Source of the DNA: CAZRVH01 sp964608325
Lineage (GTDB): Bacteria; Patescibacteriota; Gracilibacteria; Peribacterales; Peribacteraceae
Length of the DNA stretch: 30,538 nt
Direction: 5' to 3'
Assembly (NCBI GenBank): GCA_964608325.1
Contig: CAZSMX010000010.1
Coordinates: 1 to 30,538 of the forward strand
Below, one piece after another: positions 7,090-14,312 of this stretch; the stretch's first letter is position 1; every line of letters begins with the position of its first letter. The notes beneath the pieces were generated by a model. That model was given only the letters and a program-made list of their open reading frames with translations. It made no database searches and was not told the DNA's origin. The position numbers were made by a program, and so were the translations under genes.

Positions 7090-8169
7090 ATGACACCCGA
7101 AACCACCCTCATCCGTCCCGAAATCTCCCTGATCGGCATTGCCGGTTACGCGCTCTTTACCTTCGGCATGGTGCTCTTGCTCACGCCGTGGTTCGTATCC
7201 TTTCTCCGCAAGAACAAAGTCGGGAAACAACTGCGCGTGGAAACGATCGACGGACGCGATCCGACGATTTTCCGCGAGTACCACCAGAACAAGTTCGGCA
7301 CGCCGACGATGGGAGGGGTTCTCATCTGGGGAAGCATTTTCCTGACGCTCTTCTTCTCGCGTTTCCTGGCGTACATCGGCGTGGTCGACCACTCGTTGCT
7401 ACAACGCGGGGAAGTCTACGTGCCGCTCTTCTTCATGCTCACTTTGGGCATCCTGGGCGGATTTGACGATTACCTGAACATCAAGGGGATTGGAAAGAAA
7501 GCGGGTCTCAACGCTCTTCCCAAGCTCGCGTCGCTCCTGCTCATCGCCGGGCTCGGCGCGCTGTGGTTCTACTTCAAGTTGGATTACACGTCCGTCTACG
7601 TCCCCTTCGTCGGGAATTTCGAGATCGGTGCATGGTCTATCCCGTTCTTCATGCTCGTGATTATCGGAACGGCGAACGCCGTGAACTTCACGGACGGGCT
7701 CGACGGACTCGCGGGCGGCCTCCTGGTCATCGCGTTCGGCGCCTTCGGCGCCCTTGCCTATGCCGAGGGACTCTACATTCTCTGCGCGTTCTGCGCGGTC
7801 TGCGTGGGGGCTATCGCTGCCTTCCTGTGGCACAACGTCCCGCCCGCCATCTTCTTCATGGGTGATACGGGTTCCCTGGCGCTCGGCGGCACGCTCGCCG
7901 TCATCGCCATGATGATTCACCGCGAATTCCTCCTCCCGCTCATCGGTTTCGTGTTCCTCATGGAAATCCTTTCCGTGATCATCCAGCTCACCAGCAAGCG
8001 CCTGCGAGGCGGCAAGAAAGTGTTCCTCTCCGCTCCCATCCACCATCACTTCGAAGCGTTGGGCTGGGGCGAGAGCAAAGTGACGATGCGCCTGTGGATC
8101 ATCGGCGCGTTCTTCGCGCTCTTCGGCGTCGTCATCGGGTTGCGATACTATCCGAGCCTTCTTTCGTAA
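7090..8169 (+). CDS. mraY: Phospho-MurNAc-pentapeptide transferase MraY
   Basis: MraY (359 residues) is the integral membrane enzyme that joins UDP-MurNAc-pentapeptide to undecaprenyl phosphate to make lipid I. The family signatures are all present: KFGTPTMGGVLI early, NAVNFTDGLDGLAGGL with the catalytic Asp cluster, FFMGDTGSLALGG, and the periplasm-facing loop APIHHHFEALGWGESKV. About ten membrane segments alternate with these loops. The start at 7090 is preferred over a TTG at 7054 because a -10 hexamer ends six bases before it. It stands apart from the usual mur/dcw cluster. Its last 38 bases overlap the end of a convergent kinase gene. It implies that this organism builds its own peptidoglycan. 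Confidence 0.96.
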   Translation: MTPETTLIRPEISLIGIAGYALFTFGMVLLLTPWFVSFLRKNKVGKQLRVETIDGRDPTIFREYHQNKFGTPTMGGVLIWGSIFLTLFFSRFLAYIGVVDHSLLQRGEVYVPLFFMLTLGILGGFDDYLNIKGIGKKAGLNALPKLASLLLIAGLGALWFYFKLDYTSVYVPFVGNFEIGAWSIPFFMLVIIGTANAVNFTDGLDGLAGGLLVIAFGAFGALAYAEGLYILCAFCAVCVGAIAAFLWHNVPPAIFFMGDTGSLALGGTLAVIAMMIHREFLLPLIGFVFLMEILSVIIQLTSKRLRGGKKVFLSAPIHHHFEALGWGESKVTMRLWIIGAFFALFGVVIGLRYYPSLLS

Positions 8170-8788
8170 GAGTTTCGATAGCTTCCTCGATTTTTGCGCT
8201 GAAGTCATTGTCCATTCGGATAGTTTTTAACTCGTGTTTTTTCGCTTCTGATTCAATGTGTTTGGAATATCCTGCGATCATTTGTGCTATTTTTGAGAAA
8301 GTATCGGTATTTCTTGTTTTTCGTAGTATCCAATCGTCTGGCGCGTCCGATTTATGAAAGTCCTCAATCATTTTCATTTCATTTTCTTTTAGGAGAAAGA
8401 TGGATCGAATGTTTTCTCTTCCATGAATATCAGCTAGGGAGCGCGCAATTGCCGGAGTTATTTGATGTCCTTCAATAATCAAATCGGTCCCATTTTTAAT
8501 GTAGCCCTCGATCGTCTCGCGAATGACTTCATGAGTAGCCGTTCCTTGTTTTATATAATCTCGAATGATGTGTTCAGTGGAATATTTAGAATAAAACTCG
8601 TCATTGCTATTGCCTTTGGTCACTGCATGCGGAAAAAGAGAGGGAAAATTCTCCTCGGAAGTACGTTCCATTACTTCATCTTCCAATTTATCCGCAGAAA
8701 AGACAACAATCGAAAGAAGTTCGCCCATCTTTTTTGCCAATGTTGATTTGCCGCATTTAGGCGGGCCTCCTATGAGATATGCAGGCAT
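8132..8788 (-). CDS. P-loop kinase-like ATPase
   Basis: This 218-residue protein begins with a Walker A motif GGPPKCGKST at residues 7-16, as in small nucleoside/zeta-toxin/2-phosphoglycerate-type kinases. A central strand DLIIEGHQITPAIARSL resembles the substrate-binding motif of those kinases. A later SIFLLKENEMKMIEDF region is followed by an Arg pair (WILRKTRNTD) that could form a lid. The substrate cannot be told. The gene starts one base after the stop of the upstream acidic-protein gene, so the two are translationally coupled. It is clearly AT-richer than the flanking genes, which suggests recent acquisition. Its 3' end overlaps mraY by 38 bases tail to tail. Confidence 0.85.
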   Translation of the reverse strand: MPAYLIGGPPKCGKSTLAKKMGELLSIVVFSADKLEDEVMERTSEENFPSLFPHAVTKGNSNDEFYSKYSTEHIIRDYIKQGTATHEVIRETIEGYIKNGTDLIIEGHQITPAIARSLADIHGRENIRSIFLLKENEMKMIEDFHKSDAPDDWILRKTRNTDTFSKIAQMIAGYSKHIESEAKKHELKTIRMDNDFSAKIEEAIETLTKEGSDSIATR

Positions 8789-8789
8789 T

Positions 8790-9155
8790 TTAATCCCAGT
8801 ACGGCTGCTGCAGCGCCTTCTCCATGATTTCGTCGAGGGTAGCGGTCGGAGGTTCGTTGTGGATCTTTCCCTCGATCTTGTAGATCTTCTTCATGGAACG
8901 GTACGTACCCCACGGGTAGTAGCGCACGCGCGGCTTGCGAACACGCCCTTTCGCTCCCGGCTTGGCCGGCTTTTCTTCCTCGTCGTCGGCCTCTTCCGTC
9001 GCCACTTTCATGGCAAGGGGCTTGGGGATGTCCTTCGCGTCGAATTCCACGCGTCCCACGACCACGCGTTCCTTGGGATCGACGTACACCAGATCGTCGT
9101 CCTTGTACTGGGGCTGTTCCTGCTCGGTGGCGATGGGTTCCGTCGTGTCCGTCAT
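8790..9155 (-). CDS. Hypothetical acidic/basic two-part protein, 121 aa
   Basis: I do not recognise a family. The N-terminal half is acidic (IATEQEQPQYKDDDLVYVD, ATEEADDEEEKPAKPG). A Lys/Arg-rich patch (GAKGRVRKPRVRYYPWG) follows, then a short conserved-looking tail (TYRSMKKIYKIEGKIHN to ALQQPYWD). There is no signal peptide or membrane span. It begins six bases after a TATACT hexamer and ends one base before the P-loop kinase ATG, so both belong to one transcript. The charged layout suggests a protein- or RNA-binding adaptor, but nothing more can be supported. Confidence 0.8.
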   Translation of the reverse strand: MTDTTEPIATEQEQPQYKDDDLVYVDPKERVVVGRVEFDAKDIPKPLAMKVATEEADDEEEKPAKPGAKGRVRKPRVRYYPWGTYRSMKKIYKIEGKIHNEPPTATLDEIMEKALQQPYWD

Positions 9156-9161
9156 GGCCGG

Positions 9162-9170
9162 AGTATAGCA
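9162..9170 (-). promoter_or_regulatory. Extended -10 promoter, leaderless
   Basis: On the minus strand TGCTATACT ends exactly six bases before the ATG at 9155. TGn plus TATACT is an extended -10; no good -35 is seen. Confidence 0.65.
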
Positions 9171-9236
9171 CCAAAAAGACGATGGGAATCCTTATTTATT
9201 GGCTTTAAACAGGGATCGTCAGCTAAGAATCCCAGA

Positions 9237-9830
9237 TTAATGCAGATTCGGGTGCGTTGGATGGTCTTCGGGTTCCAGTGGAGGCGGAGCGGGAGGAGGC
9301 GGCGGGGGCGGGATCGTGGATTCGACTATGTCTTCCACGGGGCCCGTGTCTTCGGGGTGATGGAACACTTCCTGGCCTTCGTCCCTGCGGTGTTCCTGCC
9401 ACCTCAGGAAGCTGTAGAGCGTGGCGACCAGGCAGCCGATGAGGGTGAGGTAAATGCCGAAGCGGATTTCCATGCGCGTGAACTCGTAGGTGATCTTGGT
9501 GAGGACGGACAGCGACGCGAGGACGAGGATCGTTGCCTGCGCGGACAGGAGAAGGCGCGTGATGTCCTTGTACTTCCTCTTGAGGATGATCGGTCCGCCG
9601 AGCATGGGCGACAACGTGCTTGCGACGATGACGAGCAGCATCAGGAAAATGACGACGCCCAGGAATGACGTGTAGAAACTCGTGCCCGTGTAACTCACTT
9701 CGTCGCCCCCCAGCCACTCGCCGGAAATCCACGGGAAAAAGATGGATACCATTCCGACGATTGCCGACGCGTTGAGGATGCGCTCTTCCAAATCGATGCC
9801 GTGCCACATGCGCATGAATGTTGATTCCAT
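9237..9830 (-). CDS. Four-TM membrane protein with proline-rich tail
   Basis: This 197-residue membrane protein has no recognised family. The start is set at 9830 (MESTFMRMWHGIDLEERIL) because an extended -10 ends six bases upstream and the longer frame adds an unlikely Cys-rich leader. About four hydrophobic segments follow: ASAIVGMVSIFFPWISG, SFLGVVIFLMLLVIVAST, LLLSAQATILVLASLSVL and FGIYLTLIGCLVATLYSFL. The tail is cytoplasmic-looking and charged (RWQEHRRDEGQEVFHHPED). It ends in a run of seven prolines and PAPPPLEPEDHPTHPNLH, a possible protein-interaction arm. The first segments resemble small DUF-type CPR membrane proteins, but the function is unknown. Confidence 0.82.
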   Translation of the reverse strand: MESTFMRMWHGIDLEERILNASAIVGMVSIFFPWISGEWLGGDEVSYTGTSFYTSFLGVVIFLMLLVIVASTLSPMLGGPIILKRKYKDITRLLLSAQATILVLASLSVLTKITYEFTRMEIRFGIYLTLIGCLVATLYSFLRWQEHRRDEGQEVFHHPEDTGPVEDIVESTIPPPPPPPAPPPLEPEDHPTHPNLH

Positions 9831-9836
9831 GCGCGG

Positions 9837-9845
9837 ATAATAGCA
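9837..9845 (-). promoter_or_regulatory. Extended -10 promoter, leaderless
   Basis: TGCTATTAT on the minus strand ends six bases before the ATG at 9830, and no -35 is obvious. Confidence 0.65.
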
Positions 9846-9870
9846 CTCCCGTGGGCGAAAAGGATAGACA

Positions 9871-9899
9871 GTGACCTTACACTCGTTTGCGGCTACACT
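9871..9899 (+). promoter_or_regulatory. Promoter of the first glycosyltransferase gene
   Basis: GTGACC (9871-9876), a 17-bp spacer and TACACT (9894-9899) precede the ATG at 9907 by seven bases, again near-leaderless. Confidence 0.6.
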
Positions 9900-9906
9900 G
9901 GATGGC

Positions 9907-10995
9907 ATGCACATCGGCATCGACGTTCGGGAAGCTTGTTCCCCTACCCGCACCGGGAAGGGTCAGTGGACGTACGGTTTCATGACGGAGTTGTTGAAGC
10001 GCAACATCGACATCACTCTTTTCACGGACCGTTCCTTGCCCGACGAATGGAAGACGCTCATCGTGTCGCACCGCGGCGTGTGCGCCATTCACAAAAGCGA
10101 TTTGAAAGGACTGGCGTGGCACCGCGACGCCGCGACGGTTTTCACGAAGAAGAAAGACATGGACGCGTACCTCAGTCCCGTGAGTTTCATCGTTCCGTTC
10201 CTGGTCGGGAAGAAAAAGAAAACGATCCCGGTCGTGCATGACATGATCGCCTTCCGCGGGGAGCCGCATGACAAGCGCGCGGTGTTCATCGAAAGGTTCA
10301 CGCTTAAAAGAGCGTTGAAGCATGCGCCGCTCGTCCTCACGATCAGCGAGACGACGAAGGCGGACATCCTGAAGAAATTTCCCTCGGTCGATCCGAAGAA
10401 AATCACCTGCGTGTACGCAGCGGCCGATTCCTCCGTCGTTCCGCAGGCGAAGGAGGGTTCTTCGATCGTGATGGTCAGCACGCTGAGCCCGAGGAAGAAT
10501 CAGAAGACGCTCATCGAAGCCTACGCCATGCTTCCGGAAGAACTTAGGTCGAAGCACCCGTTGGTATTGATCGGCGGACGAGGTTGGCAGGACGATGACA
10601 TCGTCGCGCTCGCGAAAAAAACGAAGGGCGTGTCGTACAAGGGATACCTGTCATCGGCCGAGTGTGCGAAGGAAATGGAAAAAGCGCTCGTCGTCGCGTA
10701 TCCGTCGCATTACGAGGGGTTCGGTTTGCCGCTTCTGGATGCCATGAACGCCGGTCTCCCCGTCCTTACGTCGGACGTGGGAAGTATGAGGGAAGTTGCG
10801 GGGGACGCAGCGCTGCTCGTCGATCCGAACAACGCGCAGTCCATTCGGGATGGTCTTTCCGACCTGCTGACAAAGAAGGATCTGCGTGACGCGCTTCGCA
10901 AAAAAGGATTCGCCCGATCCAAGGAATTTTCCTGGAAGCGGTCGGCGGATCTGTTTTTGGAATCTTTGAAAAACGTTTCCACCCTATCTCAGTGA
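9907..10995 (+). CDS. GT4-family glycosyltransferase
   Basis: This 362-residue enzyme has the GT-B fold of GT4 retaining glycosyltransferases, which move a sugar from a nucleotide donor to a lipid- or glycan-linked acceptor. The N-terminal half carries the glycine loop region TRTGKGQWTYGFMTELL and PVVHDMIAF. The C-terminal half has VSTLSPRKNQKTLIEAYAML and the donor-binding block AYPSHYEGFGLPLLDAMNAG. The second acidic residue of the usual E-x7-E pair is Asp here. Start at 9907 is supported by a promoter seven bases upstream; a GTG at 9871 lies inside that promoter. Its stop overlaps the GTG start of nadK (GTGA), so the two are coupled. The sugar and acceptor are unknown; cell-surface polysaccharide is likely. 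Confidence 0.88.
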   Translation: MHIGIDVREACSPTRTGKGQWTYGFMTELLKRNIDITLFTDRSLPDEWKTLIVSHRGVCAIHKSDLKGLAWHRDAATVFTKKKDMDAYLSPVSFIVPFLVGKKKKTIPVVHDMIAFRGEPHDKRAVFIERFTLKRALKHAPLVLTISETTKADILKKFPSVDPKKITCVYAAADSSVVPQAKEGSSIVMVSTLSPRKNQKTLIEAYAMLPEELRSKHPLVLIGGRGWQDDDIVALAKKTKGVSYKGYLSSAECAKEMEKALVVAYPSHYEGFGLPLLDAMNAGLPVLTSDVGSMREVAGDAALLVDPNNAQSIRDGLSDLLTKKDLRDALRKKGFARSKEFSWKRSADLFLESLKNVSTLSQ

Positions 10996-11861
10996 CTGCG
11001 TACCGCAACGTTGGCCTGACCGTGAAGCCGTCGCTCGACGAGTGCGAAAGGATTGTCGGCTCGGTCATCTCCATCCTCCAAAAAAGCGGCGCGTCCGTTT
11101 CGATCGATGCCACCCACTTGGAAAACATCGGGTGCGCGAAGGGACTCCCGGCAATCGACGGCGGCATCGATCTCCTCGTCGTGATCGGCGGCGACGGCAC
11201 CATCCTGCGCGCCTCGCGTCAGTTTTCCGATTATGAAGTCCCGATCCTCGGCATCAACAGGGGCGTCGTCGGATTCCTTGCCGAAATCAACGCCGATGAA
11301 ATGGAAACACTGGTCCCCGCGATGCTTCATGGTGGCGGCGTCATTGAAGAGCGCGGAAAATTGGATGTCCGCGTCCTCAGGAACGGTTCGGAAATTTTTC
11401 ATGCGTCGGCCTTGAACGACGCGGCTATCTCGCAGGGAACCATTTCGCGCCTCATCGAACTGAACGCGTCCGTGCGCGGTGAACAGCTTTCCGTGTACCA
11501 CGCGGACGGCCTGATCATCGCTACTCCCACGGGATCGACAGCGTATTCTTTGGCCGCGGGCGGCCCCGTGGTGCATCCGTCCATCCCGGCAGTTATCGTG
11601 ACGCCCATCAATCCCCAAAGCCTGAGCCAGAGGCCGATCGTGCTTTCCGGAAGCGAAAAAATCGAAGTGCGCGTTGTCGAAAGGAAACACGATCGCCATG
11701 AGCCTCAGGTGGGATTGACCGTGGACGGGCAGGTGTATCAGGAATTGAAGGGCAACGATACGGTGGTCGTTTCGCTTGATGCAAAAAAAGCGCGCTTCCT
11801 CCGCAGGAAAGAAGATACGTTCTTCCACACGCTGCGAACGAAGCTGAAGTGGGGCGGATGA
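10992..11861 (+). CDS. nadK: NAD kinase
   Basis: NadK (289 residues) phosphorylates NAD to NADP in the cytoplasm. The GGDGT motif (66-70) sits in the N-terminal domain. The C-terminal beta domain has LNDAAISQGTISRLIEL, the adenosine-pocket motif GLIIATPTGSTAYSLAAGG and TPINPQSLSQRPIVLSG, all near family consensus. The GTG start overlaps the stop of the upstream glycosyltransferase by a GTGA junction, so translation is coupled. The frame ends directly against the stop of a convergent gene, with no space for a terminator. The pairing of nadK with a glycosyltransferase is probably transcriptional economy rather than pathway logic. Confidence 0.95.
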   Translation: MTAYRNVGLTVKPSLDECERIVGSVISILQKSGASVSIDATHLENIGCAKGLPAIDGGIDLLVVIGGDGTILRASRQFSDYEVPILGINRGVVGFLAEINADEMETLVPAMLHGGGVIEERGKLDVRVLRNGSEIFHASALNDAAISQGTISRLIELNASVRGEQLSVYHADGLIIATPTGSTAYSLAAGGPVVHPSIPAVIVTPINPQSLSQRPIVLSGSEKIEVRVVERKHDRHEPQVGLTVDGQVYQELKGNDTVVVSLDAKKARFLRRKEDTFFHTLRTKLKWGG

Positions 11862-12329
11862 TCAGATTTTTCCCAGCAACCCTTCAATCAATTCCTCGTA
11901 CCTTCCTTGCGCATCCTCCACTGCGGTGAATTGGATGAAATCCTTCGTCGTGAGTCCGACCTTGGGGATAAACAGGTTTCCCTGTTTGTGCATTTGCAAA
12001 GGAAGATGGGGAAGCTTCCTTGGTGCCGGCCTAAGCGAAAGAACTTGGATCGCAGAGTATCTGCTCTCGAAAATGAATTGGCTCAATTGCGCCGCGAGCG
12101 GCGCATCCACTTCTTTTACGACGATCGTGAGAAGATCTGCTATCGCAGGCTGGAGTTTTGTATATCCGTTGACCCTTTGTACGATCGTCCTATCAACGAT
12201 ATCGATCGACGCCTCGGATCGGCATGCGGCGATTTCCCACGCTTCGGCAACGTTTATGATGTCTTCTTCCATCGTGTCCTGGATCGCGGTGTCTGATTCG
12301 TAACCGATGCTGTTCGTGATCAATCCCAT
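11862..12329 (-). CDS. Hypothetical protein, 155 aa
   Basis: I do not recognise a family. The sequence is soluble and mixed alpha/beta. It has an acidic N-terminal helix (TAIQDTMEEDIINVAEAWEI), then a strand-rich core (SIDIVDRTIVQRVNGYTKLQ, ADLLTIVVKEVDAPLA) and a hydrophilic C-terminus ending YEELIEGLLGKI. The promoter-like TACAAT ends nine bases before the ATG. It lies downstream of prmC on the same strand with a 24-bp gap and abuts nadK tail to tail with no spare base. G+C is lower than in nadK or prmC. Cys is confined to one residue and there is no signal peptide. Confidence 0.75.
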   Translation of the reverse strand: MGLITNSIGYESDTAIQDTMEEDIINVAEAWEIAACRSEASIDIVDRTIVQRVNGYTKLQPAIADLLTIVVKEVDAPLAAQLSQFIFESRYSAIQVLSLRPAPRKLPHLPLQMHKQGNLFIPKVGLTTKDFIQFTAVEDAQGRYEELIEGLLGKI

Positions 12330-12338
12330 TGGCTTTTC

Positions 12339-12344
12339 ATTGTA
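12339..12344 (-). promoter_or_regulatory. -10 element for the 155-aa gene
   Basis: TACAAT on the minus strand ends nine bases before the ATG at 12329. It overlaps the 24-bp gap after prmC, so this gene can be transcribed apart from prmC. Confidence 0.45.
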
Positions 12345-12353
12345 TCCCGACTG

Positions 12354-13154
12354 TCAAACGACCCATTTCTCCTGATCCTTCCTGCATTCGATCACGTAGC
12401 CGCAGCAGTATGGATGTTCCTTCGCCTGGGTGACGATTCTTTTGAGGATGTCCGCCCCATCCCCTCCCCCGAACAGCGCGGTGTGAGGCTCGAAGTCGCG
12501 CACGTCTTTTTCCAATGCGAATGAATCCGGGATGTACGGCGGATTCGAAATGATGAAGAACGGGACGCGCATGTCGGCGAGTGGGTCGAGGTCGTACCCC
12601 CTTCTGAACTCCATGTTCGCGGCGGCTCCCAGCATCGCCGCGTTCTTCTTCGCCGTGACGATCGTCTGGTCGTTGATATCCGTCGCAATGACGTGGATGT
12701 CCGGGCGTTCGCAGGCGACCGTGACGCCGATGCAGCCGCTGCCCGTGCCGATATCCGCGACGGTCCTGACGGTGCCGAGGTTTTTCCAGATATTCACCGC
12801 CGCGATGATGTCCGTGTCGATTTCCTTCGCATGTGCCGTCGGTTCGGCCGGTTTTGACAAAAGGTCCAGTGCGATTTCAACGAGCCGCTCCGTGGCGGGC
12901 CTGGGGATCAGCGTGTGCGTATTGATGATGAACGGGCGTCCGTAAAATTCCTGGGTCTCTACGATGTACGCGACGGGCTCGCCTTTCTCCCTCCTTTCGA
13001 ACCATACGGCCAGCCGTTCTTCCTCATGTGGGGCCAAAACATGCTCCCCATGGGCTAAAATCCAGGTCCTATCCTTGCCTAAAAGTGCCGAAAGCAGTAT
13101 TTCCGCTTCGGAATTCGGTATTTTGCCTGAACTGAGTGCATCGGATACGCGCAT
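12354..13154 (-). CDS. prmC: Release factor glutamine methyltransferase PrmC (HemK)
   Basis: PrmC (266 residues) methylates the Gln of the GGQ motif in release factors RF1 and RF2. An N-terminal helical domain (SDALSSGKIPNSEAEILLSALL) carries the release-factor-binding part. LIPRPATERLVEIALDLL is the linker motif, usually RPETE. The SAM site is DIGTGSG (134-140), and the catalytic NPPYIP is at 204-209. The segment between the linker and the SAM motif (about 101-130) is longer than usual. The start is set by the six-base spacing to a CATGAT -10 inside a 17-bp divergent promoter shared with the neighbouring glycosyltransferase. The C-terminus ends YVIECRKDQEKWVV, matching the family's terminal strand. 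Confidence 0.93.
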   Translation of the reverse strand: MRVSDALSSGKIPNSEAEILLSALLGKDRTWILAHGEHVLAPHEEERLAVWFERREKGEPVAYIVETQEFYGRPFIINTHTLIPRPATERLVEIALDLLSKPAEPTAHAKEIDTDIIAAVNIWKNLGTVRTVADIGTGSGCIGVTVACERPDIHVIATDINDQTIVTAKKNAAMLGAAANMEFRRGYDLDPLADMRVPFFIISNPPYIPDSFALEKDVRDFEPHTALFGGGDGADILKRIVTQAKEHPYCCGYVIECRKDQEKWVV

Positions 13155-13171
13155 GACGCTATCATGCCACA
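13155..13171. promoter_or_regulatory. 17-bp bidirectional leaderless promoter
   Basis: Only 17 bases separate the prmC ATG and the glycosyltransferase GTG. TATCAT (13160-13165, plus) and CATGAT (13161-13166, minus strand) overlap by five bases. Each lies exactly six bases from its start codon, so the two polymerases would compete for the same DNA. Confidence 0.65.
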
Positions 13172-14212
13172 GTGAAGACGATTCTCATCGACTGTCGTTT
13201 TGCGGCTACCAAATCAGGTTTGGGGAGCTATACGCGCGAACTCGTCACCCATCTGCTGAAGTTGGAGCTTCCCTTCGAAGTGAAGCTCCTCACGCGTTCC
13301 GCGCATGAGTCGTGGATCCCGAAGGGGCACAGGCCCGTGGTATTCGACGTGCCCCATTATTCCCTGAAGGAGCAGCTCCAATTCCAAAGCGTCCTTTCCG
13401 AAACGAATCCCGACCTTCTTTTCTCCCCGCATTTCAACGTCCCGCTCTTCACGTCCGTTCCGTACGTCGTCACGATCCATGACCTGATCCTGCATCGCTA
13501 TCCGAACCAAGCGTCGCTCCCGAAGCAGCTCGCATACCGTGCGCTCATCTGGCAGGCCATCCGCCGCGCCCGGTCCGTGATCACCATCAGCCAGTTCGTG
13601 CGAGGGGAGATTTGCACGCGCTACGGAAGTTCGGTCGCGAAAAAAATGACCGTCATCCGCGAAGGAGTCAGCAGCGAGTATGTTCCCCGTTCGGCGGAGA
13701 AAGTGGAAACGTTCAAGAAGAAATACAACATAGACCGCCCGTTCTACCTGTACGTCGGCAATGCGAAGGAACATAAGAACGTGCAGACACTCTTGGATGC
13801 ATATGCCGAACTGAAATCCCCCACGCACGACTTCATCCTCGTCACGGGCGGCCCCGAGGCCTCGTCGCTCCGCATTCCCCAGGGCGCACGCTTCCTCCGG
13901 GGTTTGCCCCAGGAAGACATGCCGTCTCTCTACTCCGCTGCCGATTGCCTGCTCACGGCTTCCTTGTACGAGGGGTACTGCCTCCCCGTCGCGGAAGCGC
14001 TGGCGTGCGGATGCCCCGTGATCGCGGCGAACAGGACGGCGATCCCCGAAGCGGCGCATGGAAAGGCCGTACTCGTGGAACCGACGAAGAAGGGGTTCCT
14101 GGATGCGCTACGACAGCCCCTGCCCGAGCGTGAAGTATTCGCTCCAGAGCGTTGGGAGCGTACGGCCGAGGAAACTCTGGCCCATCTCAAACGCGCGTTG
14201 TATATCATATAA
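13172..14212 (+). CDS. GT4-family glycosyltransferase (mannosyltransferase-like)
   Basis: This 346-residue GT-B enzyme resembles the WbaZ/MtfB mannosyltransferase branch of GT4. The glycine-rich loop is ATKSGLGSYTRELVTHLL, followed by VVTIHDLILHRYP and the central ARSVITISQFVRGEI. The C-terminal domain has YLYVGNAKEHKNVQTLLDAY, then the donor-binding ASLYEGYCLPVAEALACG with both Glu residues of the E-x7-E pair. It starts with GTG six bases after a TATCAT -10 shared divergently with prmC. It resembles the other glycosyltransferase at 9907 in layout but not closely in sequence. A role in surface glycan or exopolysaccharide assembly is inferred; sugar and acceptor are unknown. Confidence 0.9.
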   Translation: MKTILIDCRFAATKSGLGSYTRELVTHLLKLELPFEVKLLTRSAHESWIPKGHRPVVFDVPHYSLKEQLQFQSVLSETNPDLLFSPHFNVPLFTSVPYVVTIHDLILHRYPNQASLPKQLAYRALIWQAIRRARSVITISQFVRGEICTRYGSSVAKKMTVIREGVSSEYVPRSAEKVETFKKKYNIDRPFYLYVGNAKEHKNVQTLLDAYAELKSPTHDFILVTGGPEASSLRIPQGARFLRGLPQEDMPSLYSAADCLLTASLYEGYCLPVAEALACGCPVIAANRTAIPEAAHGKAVLVEPTKKGFLDALRQPLPEREVFAPERWERTAEETLAHLKRALYII

Positions 14213-14265
14213 AACTAATTTTTTGCGATCGTGAGTTGCGTCGTCATGAGCTGGCCAGGGGCAAC

Positions 14266-14298
14266 TAAAAAAGCCCCGCACGTTTCCGTACGGGGCTT
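14266..14298 (-). terminator. Rho-independent terminator of the SLH/Calx-beta gene
   Basis: Read on the minus strand, a 12-bp stem (14271-14282 with 14287-14298, one mismatch) with a four-base loop is followed by six Ts. The 100-bp gap holds nothing else. In the plus direction no T tract follows, so the upstream glycosyltransferase is not clearly terminated here. Confidence 0.92.
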
Positions 14299-14312
14299 GC
14301 GATGTCATTGCG

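Noticed and set aside
5710..7392. Long minus-strand frame of 560 codons opposite dnaB and mraY
   Set aside because: It is antisense to two clear genes. The G+C-rich, third-position bias of dnaB keeps stops rare on the other strand; it has low-complexity Arg/Asp/His content and no start signal.
8604..9668. Plus-strand frame of 354 codons opposite the kinase and membrane-protein genes
   Set aside because: It is antisense to three better-supported minus-strand genes that have promoters, coupling and credible domains.
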